7,308 nt of DNA. Origin: JAKPUX01 sp964436305 (lineage in GTDB: Bacteria > Zhuqueibacterota > Zhuqueibacteria > Residuimicrobiales > Residuimicrobiaceae). Positions 1 through 5,782 of this stretch are shown here, in pieces. The notes beneath the pieces are model-generated. The model was not told the origin of the DNA, did no database searches, and worked only from the letters and a program-made list of their open reading frames with translations. The number at the start of each line of letters is the position of its first letter. Position 1 is the stretch's first letter. The position numbers and the translations under genes are program-made. The stretch is taken from contig CAYTCI010000134.1 in NCBI GenBank assembly GCA_964436305.1, positions 1-7,308 of the forward strand. Reading direction: 5' to 3'.

Positions 1-431
1 TCGGTGTCAACCGTCCGGATGGCCGCCGTACCGCGCCCTCCGCCCGCAACTGGCGGGAGATCAGCCTCTATCTGGCGATGGCCGATGGCGTCTACCTCTA
101 CGATGCCGCCGCGCACGCGCTGCAGCGGATCAGCAGCGAGGATGTGCGCAAGTTGACCGGGATGCAGGATTTCGTCGAGAAAGCGCCGCTCAATATCGTC
201 TATGTCGCCGATACGCAAAAGGCCGGCGTCAAGCCCGGTGACGACAGCGCCCTTTTTATCGGCGCGGACTGCGGTTTCATCGCTGAGAACGTCTATCTAT
301 ACTGTACCTCGGCCGGCCTGAATACAGTGGTGCGCGGCATGATCGGGCGGGAGGCCCTGGCGGCAGCCCTGAAACTCGAACCGCACCAGCAGATCCTGCT
401 CTCCCAGACGGTTGGATTGCCGGTGGAATGA
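1..431 (+). CDS. Nitroreductase-family flavoprotein, C-terminal part (5' truncated)
   Basis: The reading frame is open from base 3 to the TGA at 429-431, giving 142 residues; the start lies outside the window. The fragment begins GVNRPDGRRTAPSARNW. Near its end it has ADCGFIAENVYLYCTSAGL and then a TVVRG stretch. These match my memory of a nitroreductase (PF00881) subfamily related to SagB/ThcOx, in which RTAPSA and the alanine-rich AENVYLY helix lie close to the FMN site. Such enzymes are FMN-dependent NAD(P)H oxidoreductases that work as homodimers; the natural substrate of this subfamily is usually unknown. Full members are often around 200 residues, so roughly 50 to 70 N-terminal residues are probably missing, and with them any signal peptide. 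No gene follows on the same strand, and a terminator starts 14 bases after the stop, so this ends its transcript. The first ATG in view (78) is internal and is not the true start. Family call fairly sure; substrate not inferable. Confidence 0.85.
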   Translation, partial: GVNRPDGRRTAPSARNWREISLYLAMADGVYLYDAAAHALQRISSEDVRKLTGMQDFVEKAPLNIVYVADTQKAGVKPGDDSALFIGADCGFIAENVYLYCTSAGLNTVVRGMIGREALAAALKLEPHQQILLSQTVGLPVE

Positions 432-444
432 TCCGTCTCCATGG

Positions 445-477
445 CCTGAACGCCGGCCGTTCAGGAAGGCGTTTTTT
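445..477 (+). terminator. Rho-independent terminator of the nitroreductase gene
   Basis: An 8-bp perfect stem (CCTGAACG at 445-452 with CGTTCAGG at 458-465) encloses the 5-base loop CCGGC. Six bases later comes a run of six T at 472-477. A competing stem, AACGCC (449-454) with GGCGTT (468-473), directly abuts the T run. On the opposite strand no T run follows the hairpin, so it should end only + strand transcription. It overlaps the stop codon of the convergent acyltransferase gene. Confidence 0.75.
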
Positions 478-1180
478 CCTGCGGTTCCTGCACCTGCGGC
501 GGATCCCAGCCGACCACCGAGCCGGCCTTGACCTTGAGCAGGTAGGGCGAGAGGGTGGTCCCGGGCAGAGTGCGCACATTATCCTCGATTTTGATCACGC
601 CGAGACCCGTGCCGGCGCCGAGGGTACAGTTGGAGCCGATCTCGACCAGCCCGAAGCGAAAGCGGCCGCTGCCCTCATAGGCATGGACGGTGATGCGCGA
701 AAAGGCACCGATGAGGGTGTTATCGCCGATGAAGATCAGCTCGGGCCGGAAATGGTCGAGCCAGACGAAGATCATGATCTCGGTGTTGCGGCCGATGTGA
801 GCGCCCATCCAGCGGTAAAAGCGGTTCTTGAAAGGCGACCCCTTCAACATCATTGAGACCGCCACCTGTTTGAAGAGCAGGATCCGCCGCCAGAGCGGCA
901 CATTGAGCACCCGCCAATTGATGGCGTTCTTTTCCTCCGGGGCCCCCAGTCCGCTGATGGTATAATGATGCTTGACCGGAGTGAGAAAGGCCTCCAGGTT
1001 TCGCTGGCCTTCCTCCGTCGCCGGATTCAGGGTGTTGACGTCAACCCCCTTGCCGCCCGAGCTCTTGCTGATATAGACCGTACGCCCTTTTCTGCGGCCC
1101 AGCTTGATGCCGCGTTCGATGAGTTCGGTAGTGACCATTTTCATCACCTCATCAGGACTTTTGTCACGATATCGTTTCAT
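461..1180 (-). CDS. Hexapeptide-repeat (left-handed beta-helix) acyltransferase
   Basis: The 239-residue protein has an ATG start preceded by AGGAGG (1186-1191 on the complement, 5-base spacing), so the start is well supported. Residues from about 125 to 225 carry the spaced I-G-x hexapeptide pattern: AHIGRN, FIGDN, LIGAFSRI, EIGSNCTLGAG, IKIEDNV and VKAGSVV. This is the signature of trimeric left-handed beta-helix transferases, which move an acetyl or other acyl group from CoA or ACP to a sugar, antibiotic or lipid precursor. His166 (in TVHAYE) is a candidate catalytic base, by analogy only. Residues 1-95 are not helix repeats: a charged, predicted-helical start (DEVMKMVTTELIERG) is followed by a Gly/Lys/Asn stretch of unknown role. 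There is no signal peptide, so it is probably cytoplasmic. The C-terminal PPQVQEPQEKTPS looks disordered. The gene stands alone, convergent with the nitroreductase and divergent from the exported protein, so the neighbours do not reveal the acceptor. The fold is confident; the substrate is unknown. Confidence 0.85.
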   Translation of the reverse strand: MKRYRDKSPDEVMKMVTTELIERGIKLGRRKGRTVYISKSSGGKGVDVNTLNPATEEGQRNLEAFLTPVKHHYTISGLGAPEEKNAINWRVLNVPLWRRILLFKQVAVSMMLKGSPFKNRFYRWMGAHIGRNTEIMIFVWLDHFRPELIFIGDNTLIGAFSRITVHAYEGSGRFRFGLVEIGSNCTLGAGTGLGVIKIEDNVRTLPGTTLSPYLLKVKAGSVVGWDPPQVQEPQEKTPS

Positions 1181-1185
1181 GCGAA

Positions 1186-1202
1186 CCTCCTGACCTGGTC
1201 AG
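1186..1202 (-). promoter_or_regulatory. Acyltransferase ribosome binding site overlapping a 13-bp palindrome
   Basis: On the complement, AGGAGG (1186-1191) lies 5 bases before the acyltransferase ATG. A perfect palindrome CTGACC-T-GGTCAG (1190-1202) overlaps its first two bases. The palindrome could be a small operator or a short hairpin in the 5' leader that touches the ribosome binding site. The rest of the 154-base divergent region (1181-1334) also holds TTAC-AG-GTAA at 1236-1245, followed by a second GGTAA at 1246-1250. I could not assign -35/-10 boxes there with any confidence. Confidence 0.35.
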
Positions 1203-1334
1203 AGAACCGGCATACGGCCTGGTACAGCGCCCTCGTTACAGGTAAGGTAATCACTGCCGGGGCAAAAAGCAAGTTGAACCGCACAGCACGCCCTGGGAGG
1301 CAGGATCCACTGTTCATTCAAGGAGGGGAAGAAT

Positions 1335-2429
1335 ATGAACAAGATAGCATCTGGTACCGTGCTGGTTCTCCTGGCTGCTTTGATCAGCACGAGCGAGAGC
1401 GCCCCGGCGGCGCCGCCGCAGGGCCACTCCGCGTCACCTCTGCCTGATCCCCTGATCTTCGTCAAGGTCAAGGAGCCCAACGAAGGGGCCTTTTCCGTGC
1501 TCATGCCCAAGGGCTGGATCTCGCAAGGGGGCATTTTTTATGTCGATCCCAACACGACCAACGGCTATGCCAATTCGGTGGGCCCCAAGGGCAATTTCCT
1601 CGTCAAAAAGGACCAGGCCGGCAGCGTGATGATCCACTGGCTGCCGGATTTCTGGTATTGCGATACCCGCATGAGTCCGGCCGGGCAAATGGGGCTCTTT
1701 CCGCAAGGCTCCTACTATAACGGCATGATGGTCGCTCCCTGCCCGGGGGCTGCCGATTTTATACTGCGCTTTGTTGTCCCCCAGTTGCGGCCGGCGGCCA
1801 CTGCCTTTCAGGTGCTCTCAAGCGAGCCCTTGCCGAAGGTGGTCGCCAAATACCGCCGCCAGGCCGTCGTGCCCGGCTCTTCCTACGATGCCGCCCGCCT
1901 GACCCTCCGCTACAGCGAAGGGGGTGTGCTCTACAAGGAACAGATCTCCTGTGTCATCGAGAATCTGGGGCAAATGGCAGCCGGGATGTGGCAGAACAAG
2001 GAGACGGTCTGCGCCCGCGCCCCGCTGGCTGATTTCGCAGCGTGGGAGAAGGTCGGCTCGATGATCTACAACTCCGCCCGCTTCGATCCCCAGTGGCTGG
2101 CGGCGGCAGCGCGCGCCACCGCCGAGCGCACGCGCAACGCCCAGGCGACGCAGCGTTACATCCAGGATGCGGACCGGCAGATTGTCGAGCATCGTCAGCA
2201 AACCAATGCGGAGATCCGTCATCAGGATTATCTGCTGATCACCGGCCAGGAGGATTATGTCAATCCCTATACCGGCGAAACCGAGATCCGCCCCGATGGC
2301 TGGCGCTATCACTGGGAGAACTCGAACGGCGAGGTGGTCGTCTCCAATCTCAACGACTATGATCCCAACCACGACGACGGCGTCCGGCTGATCAAGGATT
2401 TCAAGCGCAGCCAGGTGCGGCCTCGTTAA
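1335..2429 (+). CDS. Exported protein of unknown function
   Basis: The 364-residue product starts at an ATG with AAGGAGG (1320-1326) 8 bases upstream. The N-terminus is a signal peptide: MNK, then a hydrophobic stretch to about residue 19, small residues and a likely cut near SESAPA. A Pro/Ala-rich linker follows to about residue 38. The core (about 39-250) opens with GAFSVLMPKGW and includes SVMIHWLPDFWYCD. The GAFSV..PKGW opening recalls Mog1/PsbP-like folds, but that is only a guess. Four cysteines (109, 136, 206, 226) could form two disulfides in the periplasm. Residues about 253-297 are Ala/Arg/Gln-rich and probably one long helix or coiled coil. The tail (about 298-345) has NPYTGE, GWRYHWEN and DYDPN, a pattern I recall from the ends of other uncharacterised bacterial proteins. 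The GH3 glycosidase follows after 44 bases with no terminator, so co-transcription is likely. I do not recognise a named family. Confidence 0.85.
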   Translation: MNKIASGTVLVLLAALISTSESAPAAPPQGHSASPLPDPLIFVKVKEPNEGAFSVLMPKGWISQGGIFYVDPNTTNGYANSVGPKGNFLVKKDQAGSVMIHWLPDFWYCDTRMSPAGQMGLFPQGSYYNGMMVAPCPGAADFILRFVVPQLRPAATAFQVLSSEPLPKVVAKYRRQAVVPGSSYDAARLTLRYSEGGVLYKEQISCVIENLGQMAAGMWQNKETVCARAPLADFAAWEKVGSMIYNSARFDPQWLAAAARATAERTRNAQATQRYIQDADRQIVEHRQQTNAEIRHQDYLLITGQEDYVNPYTGETEIRPDGWRYHWENSNGEVVVSNLNDYDPNHDDGVRLIKDFKRSQVRPR

Positions 2430-2462
2430 TTCCCCGGTCCATCTCTCTCCATCCATCCAACC

Positions 2463-2470
2463 AAGGAGGT
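2463..2470 (+). promoter_or_regulatory. Ribosome binding site that fixes the GTG start of the glycosidase
   Basis: AAGGAGGT is a near-perfect match to the anti-Shine-Dalgarno sequence but sits only 3 bases before GTG at 2474. The next in-frame ATG, at 2498, has no comparable site and would remove the charged N-terminus of the signal peptide (MSRLL). The GTG start is therefore preferred despite the short spacing. Confidence 0.7.
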
Positions 2471-2473
2471 GCT

Positions 2474-4819
2474 GTGTCCAGACTACTCTTCATCCCGATG
2501 CTGCTGCTTGTCGCATCCCTGCTCGTCGCGCAAACGGCTCCCCAGCTCGGCAAGGCGAGCCTCGATGAGGTCATCGCCGCCATGACCCCGGCGGAGAAGG
2601 CTCAGCTGCTGGTCGGCGCCAGCATGGCGGCTTTCTCCGGCGGCGCTACGGTCGGCCAGAGCCACGATCTCGTCCCCGGCGCGGCCGGCACGACCCAACC
2701 GATCCCGCGCCTGGGCATCCCGGCCATTGTCCTGGCCGATGGCCCGGCGGGCTTGCGCATCAAACCGAAACGGGACAAGGATGACAAGACCTACTATTGC
2801 ACCGCGTTTCCGGTGGCCACCATGCTGGCTTCCACCTTTGACACCGGACTGGTCGAGAAGGTCGGTGAGGCCATGGGCAACGAGGTGCTGGAGTACGGCG
2901 TCGATGTCCTGCTCGGGCCGGCCCTCAATATCCATCGCAATCCCCTGTGCGGCCGCAATTTTGAGTACTACTCCGAGGATCCCCTTCTGACTGGCAAGAT
3001 CGCTGCGGCCATGGTCGACGGGGTTGAGCGGAACGGCGTCGGCACCTCCATCAAGCACTTCGCCGCGAATAACCAGGAGACCATGCGCACCGGCAACGAT
3101 GCCCGTATGACCACGCGGGCGTTGCGCGAGATCTATCTCAAGGGCTTTGAAATCGCGGTCCGCGAGGCCCAGCCCTGGACGGTCATGAGTTCCTATAACC
3201 TGATCAACGGCGTCTATACCTCGCAGAGCCGGCCGCTGCTCACCGATATCCTGCGCGGCGAGTGGGGCTTCAAGGGAACGGTGATGTCCGACTGGTATGG
3301 CGGCAGGAGCGCCCCGGAGCAGATTCATGCGGGCAACGATCTGCTCATGCCTGGCCGCACCGACCAGCTGATCGCCATCCTCTCCGCCCAGATCGAGCAA
3401 AAGCTCGACGGCCGCGATGTGGATGCATGCGTCAAAAATGTACTGCAGCTGATCCTCGCCTCGCCCCGGTTCAAGGGCTATTCCTTTTCGAATGCCCCTG
3501 ACCTCAAGGCGCACGCCCTGGTCGCCCGCCAGGCGGCGGCGGAGGGGATGGTCCTGCTCAAGAATAACGGTGCCCTGCCCCTGGCGCCGCAGGTGAAAAC
3601 GATCGCCGCCTTTGGCACTACCTCCTACGATCTGATTTCGGGCGGGACCGGCAGCGGTGATGTCAATGAAGCGTACACGGTCTCGCTGGCCGAAGGGCTT
3701 ACGGGTGCCGGTTATGCCATCGACAGCGACCTGCAAGAGAGCTACAGGACCTATATGCAGCTCGAAGCCGAGAAGAACAAGCCGGACAAGAACAATCCCC
3801 TCGCTGCTTTCATGCCGAAAATACGGCCGGCGGAATATGCGCCGGCAGCGGATTTGCTGGCGGCCACAGCGGCTGCGGCGGATATCGCCCTGATCACCAT
3901 CGGCCGCACTTCGGGCGAGTTCGAGGACCGCAAAATCGAGGGCGATTTCCTCCTGACCGAGGCCGAGTCCCGGCTGATCGCCGATGTGACCAGGGCCTTT
4001 CACAAGGCGGGTAAAAAAGCGGTCGTCATTCTCAATGTCGGCGGCGTGATCGAAACGGCCGCATGGAAAGCGCTCCCGGATGCCATCCTGCTGGCCTGGC
4101 AGGGTGGGCAGGAGGCGGGCAACGCTCTCGCCGATCTCCTCAGCGGCAAGATCTCTCCCTCGGGACGGCTGCCGATGACCTGGCCGATCCTCTACGACGA
4201 TATCGCCTCATCCAGAAATTTTCCGGCGCGCGTCACCCTCAGCCGTGAGGAGATGTGGGCGGATCTGATGGGCAAGGGCAAGGTGGACAGGGATCGCCGC
4301 AACATCGACTATACCCTCTACGAAGAGGATATCTACGTCGGCTACCGCTTTTTCGATACCTTTAAAAAGGCGGTCTCCTATCCCTTCGGGCACGGTCTCT
4401 CCTACACCTCTTTCGCCTGCAGCAAGCCGGTGGTCACCGCCGAGGGGCAGGCCTGGCGGATCGCCTGCATCGTGAAGAATACCGGCAAGGTGGCCGGCAA
4501 GGAGGCGGTGCAGCTCTATGTCACTGCCCCGGCTGAATCCTTGCCCAAGCCGGCCAAAGAGCTCAAGGCTTTCGTCAAGACGCGCTTGCTCCAGCCGGGT
4601 GAATCGCAGGAGGTGGCTTTTAGCCTCTCACCCTATGACCTGGCCTCTTTCGACCAGGCCCGCAGCGCCTGGGTGACCGAAGCGGGCACCTGCCGGCTGC
4701 TGATCGGCAGCTCCTCGCGGGATATCCGGGCCACGGCCACCCTGACGGTCGCCGCCGAGCAACTCTTTCCGGTCCACGACGTGATGCACCCCGCCGGTCC
4801 GATCACCACGATCCGCTGA
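2474..4819 (+). CDS. Glycoside hydrolase family 3, exported beta-glucosidase-type enzyme
   Basis: This complete 781-residue protein has a signal peptide (MSRLLFIPMLLLVASLLVA, then QTAPQ) with no lipobox cysteine, so it is probably periplasmic or secreted. The GH3 N-terminal barrel covers roughly residues 30-340: ADGPAG (Asp89, substrate-binding region), GRNFEYYSEDP (160-170), KHFAANNQE (194-202) and VMSDWYG, where Asp273 is the expected nucleophile. The GH3 C-terminal domain starts near MVLLKNNGALPL (359-370); Glu482 in TSGEFEDR is the expected acid/base. PFGHGLSYTSF (637-647) leads into a fibronectin-III-like domain (about 655-752) with VKNTGKVAGKEAVQLYV. Order and length are typical of retaining beta-glucosidases or beta-xylosidases that remove terminal sugars from oligosaccharides; the exact sugar cannot be read. 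A Lys/Asn/Pro-rich segment near 425-450 (EKNKPDKNNPLAAF) looks like an insertion before the acid/base loop. It follows the unknown exported protein by 44 bases and ends at a strong terminator. No frameshift or missing catalytic residue is seen. Confidence 0.96.
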   Translation: MSRLLFIPMLLLVASLLVAQTAPQLGKASLDEVIAAMTPAEKAQLLVGASMAAFSGGATVGQSHDLVPGAAGTTQPIPRLGIPAIVLADGPAGLRIKPKRDKDDKTYYCTAFPVATMLASTFDTGLVEKVGEAMGNEVLEYGVDVLLGPALNIHRNPLCGRNFEYYSEDPLLTGKIAAAMVDGVERNGVGTSIKHFAANNQETMRTGNDARMTTRALREIYLKGFEIAVREAQPWTVMSSYNLINGVYTSQSRPLLTDILRGEWGFKGTVMSDWYGGRSAPEQIHAGNDLLMPGRTDQLIAILSAQIEQKLDGRDVDACVKNVLQLILASPRFKGYSFSNAPDLKAHALVARQAAAEGMVLLKNNGALPLAPQVKTIAAFGTTSYDLISGGTGSGDVNEAYTVSLAEGLTGAGYAIDSDLQESYRTYMQLEAEKNKPDKNNPLAAFMPKIRPAEYAPAADLLAATAAAADIALITIGRTSGEFEDRKIEGDFLLTEAESRLIADVTRAFHKAGKKAVVILNVGGVIETAAWKALPDAILLAWQGGQEAGNALADLLSGKISPSGRLPMTWPILYDDIASSRNFPARVTLSREEMWADLMGKGKVDRDRRNIDYTLYEEDIYVGYRFFDTFKKAVSYPFGHGLSYTSFACSKPVVTAEGQAWRIACIVKNTGKVAGKEAVQLYVTAPAESLPKPAKELKAFVKTRLLQPGESQEVAFSLSPYDLASFDQARSAWVTEAGTCRLLIGSSSRDIRATATLTVAAEQLFPVHDVMHPAGPITTIR

Positions 4820-4841
4820 CGAACCCTTTCATTCAGGGCAT

Positions 4842-4880
4842 AAAAAAAGCCCGCAGGAGTGCGCTCCCGCGGGCTTTTTG
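4842..4880. terminator. Bidirectional rho-independent terminator between convergent genes
   Basis: AGCCCGC (4848-4854) pairs with GCGGGCT (4869-4875). The stem continues, after one A-C mismatch, as GGAG (4856-4859) with CTCC (4864-4867) around a TGCG loop. Seven A (4842-4848) precede it and five T (4875-4879) follow, so it works on both strands. It should end both the glycosidase transcript from the left and the outer-membrane protein transcript from the right. Confidence 0.92.
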
Positions 4881-4891
4881 TTTGCCTCCCC

Positions 4892-5530
4892 TCAACGAAA
4901 GGTCACGCCGAAGCGGAAGGGGAAGAAGGTGGTCGTGCCGCCGCTGGTGAAACCGGCTTTGACTCCCAGGTCGACGAAGAGGGTCGAATGCTCCTCGATC
5001 GCGATATCCAGCCCGATGCCGAGGCCCGCACCCAGTGCCGTCACACTGCGCCCCGCTTCGACACGGTCCATGCCGATCGGCCCATAATACTGGATCTCAT
5101 CCTGCTGGAGATGAAAGAGCCCCCCTTCGGCAAAGAGGTAGGGGACAAAACGCTGGTCGCCCTGCGGCGGAAATTTGGATTTGAGATGGAGGAAGAGGGT
5201 GGTAATGCCATCATCGCCACCGGTCGCGGAGGATTCGACCTCCTGCTGGTCGGTCAGCCCGAGGCTGCTGAAATAGCCTTGCACGTCGAGAGAGAAACTG
5301 CTGTAGCCGAATTCAAGCGATACCTCGTTGCGCGCTCCCAGCTCCTTGCCGATGCCGCCGCCGACGATGAATCCCGAAAGATGGCTCGTCTTGAAGAACT
5401 CCGGCGCTGCCGGTGAGGTGATGCCCATACCGATCCTTCCGACGGGATGAAAGGGGAGGGCGGCGAAAGTCGCCTGGATTGCGAAGAGGGAGCCAAGGAG
5501 CACGGCAGCTCCTGTTTTATGAAAGCCCAT
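4892..5530 (-). CDS. Small outer-membrane beta-barrel protein
   Basis: The chosen start is the ATG at 5528-5530 (212 residues), because AGGAG lies 5 bases upstream and the protein then opens with a clean signal peptide: MGFHKTG, the hydrophobic AAVLLGSLFAIQA, and a cut after TFA. A longer frame begins at TTG (5572) but has no ribosome binding site. The mature part is rich in alternating polar and hydrophobic strands: SGFIVGGGIG, EVSLEFGYSSFSL, TTLFLHLKSKF, FVPYLFAEGGLFHL, TALGAGLGIGLDIAI and STLFVDLGVKAGF. The end, FFPFRFGVTFR, has the aromatic pattern of a last barrel strand, although the final residue is Arg and Phe is second to last. Size and pattern fit an eight-stranded OmpA/OmpW-like barrel in the outer membrane. 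Its role could be a small channel, adhesin or structural barrel; none can be chosen. It is divergent from the DUF11-type gene and convergent with the glycosidase. No exact family is recognised. Confidence 0.85.
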   Translation of the reverse strand: MGFHKTGAAVLLGSLFAIQATFAALPFHPVGRIGMGITSPAAPEFFKTSHLSGFIVGGGIGKELGARNEVSLEFGYSSFSLDVQGYFSSLGLTDQQEVESSATGGDDGITTLFLHLKSKFPPQGDQRFVPYLFAEGGLFHLQQDEIQYYGPIGMDRVEAGRSVTALGAGLGIGLDIAIEEHSTLFVDLGVKAGFTSGGTTTFFPFRFGVTFR

Positions 5531-5535
5531 AGCAT

Positions 5536-5540
5536 CTCCT
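5536..5540 (-). promoter_or_regulatory. Ribosome binding site deciding the outer-membrane protein start
   Basis: On the complement, AGGAG lies 5 bases before the ATG at 5528-5530. It supports this start over the TTG 42 bases further upstream, which has no such site. Confidence 0.7.
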
Positions 5541-5577
5541 GCCTGTAAATTCCAATTCCTGTTCTGCAGCAATAACG

Positions 5578-5611
5578 GTTATAGAATAGCCATATTGGCG
5601 TAAAAAAGCAA
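5578..5611 (-). promoter_or_regulatory. Possible sigma-70-type promoter of the outer-membrane protein
   Basis: On the complement, TTGCTT (5606-5611) is followed after 17 bases by TATTCT (5583-5588), with TATAAC (5578-5583) as an alternative -10 box. It lies about 50 bases upstream of the start codon. The match is weak. The intergenic region (5531-5782) is clearly A+T-richer than the flanking genes, as expected for a divergent promoter region. I could not place a convincing + strand promoter for the DUF11-type gene in it. Confidence 0.28.
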
Positions 5612-5769
5612 CCTCAAAATTGGCTGTCGTGGTTGTGGCATACGGATTGCATGATGGGAGCCAAAGGCCAATGCACTGTAATTCTAAAAGAAATAAATAC
5701 AAGGTATTAAATCAATCTGCGGCGGGCAAGCCGGCAAATTCTGTTTACTCTGCGCCACAAAACCAGCTC

Positions 5770-5774
5770 GGGAG
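5770..5774 (+). promoter_or_regulatory. Ribosome binding site of the DUF11-type gene
   Basis: GGGAG is followed by an 8-base A-rich spacer (CGAAAAAA) and the ATG at 5783. An in-frame ATG at 5807 (MKSGAVIL) also begins a reasonable signal peptide, but the purines before it are only 2 bases away. The first ATG is preferred. Confidence 0.6.
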
Positions 5775-5782
5775 CGAAAAAA

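Noticed and set aside
428..856. 142-codon + strand frame starting at the end of the nitroreductase gene
   Set aside because: It runs through the terminator and antisense to the acyltransferase. The ATGA overlap looks like translational coupling, but the product has no recognisable features.
1818..2456. 212-codon - strand frame over the exported protein
   Set aside because: It is a shadow of the 1335-2429 gene. Its Ile/Leu/Gly/Asp-rich translation has no signal peptide or domain, and the opposite strand has a strong ribosome binding site and export signal.
2483..4003. 506-codon open frame on the - strand inside the glycosidase gene
   Set aside because: It is antisense to a complete GH3 gene with all catalytic motifs. 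Its translation is low-complexity (rich in G, R, D, Q and I) with no recognisable domain, as expected for a GC-rich shadow frame.
4859..5416. 185-codon + strand frame over the outer-membrane protein gene
   Set aside because: It begins inside the terminator hairpin, has no ribosome binding site, and is antisense to a protein with a good signal peptide and barrel strands.
5727..5738. GC-rich inverted bases (GCGGGCAAGCCGGC) in the intergenic region, considered as a terminator or riboswitch stem
   Set aside because: The stem is too short, no T run follows, and no larger conserved aptamer-like structure is visible around it.
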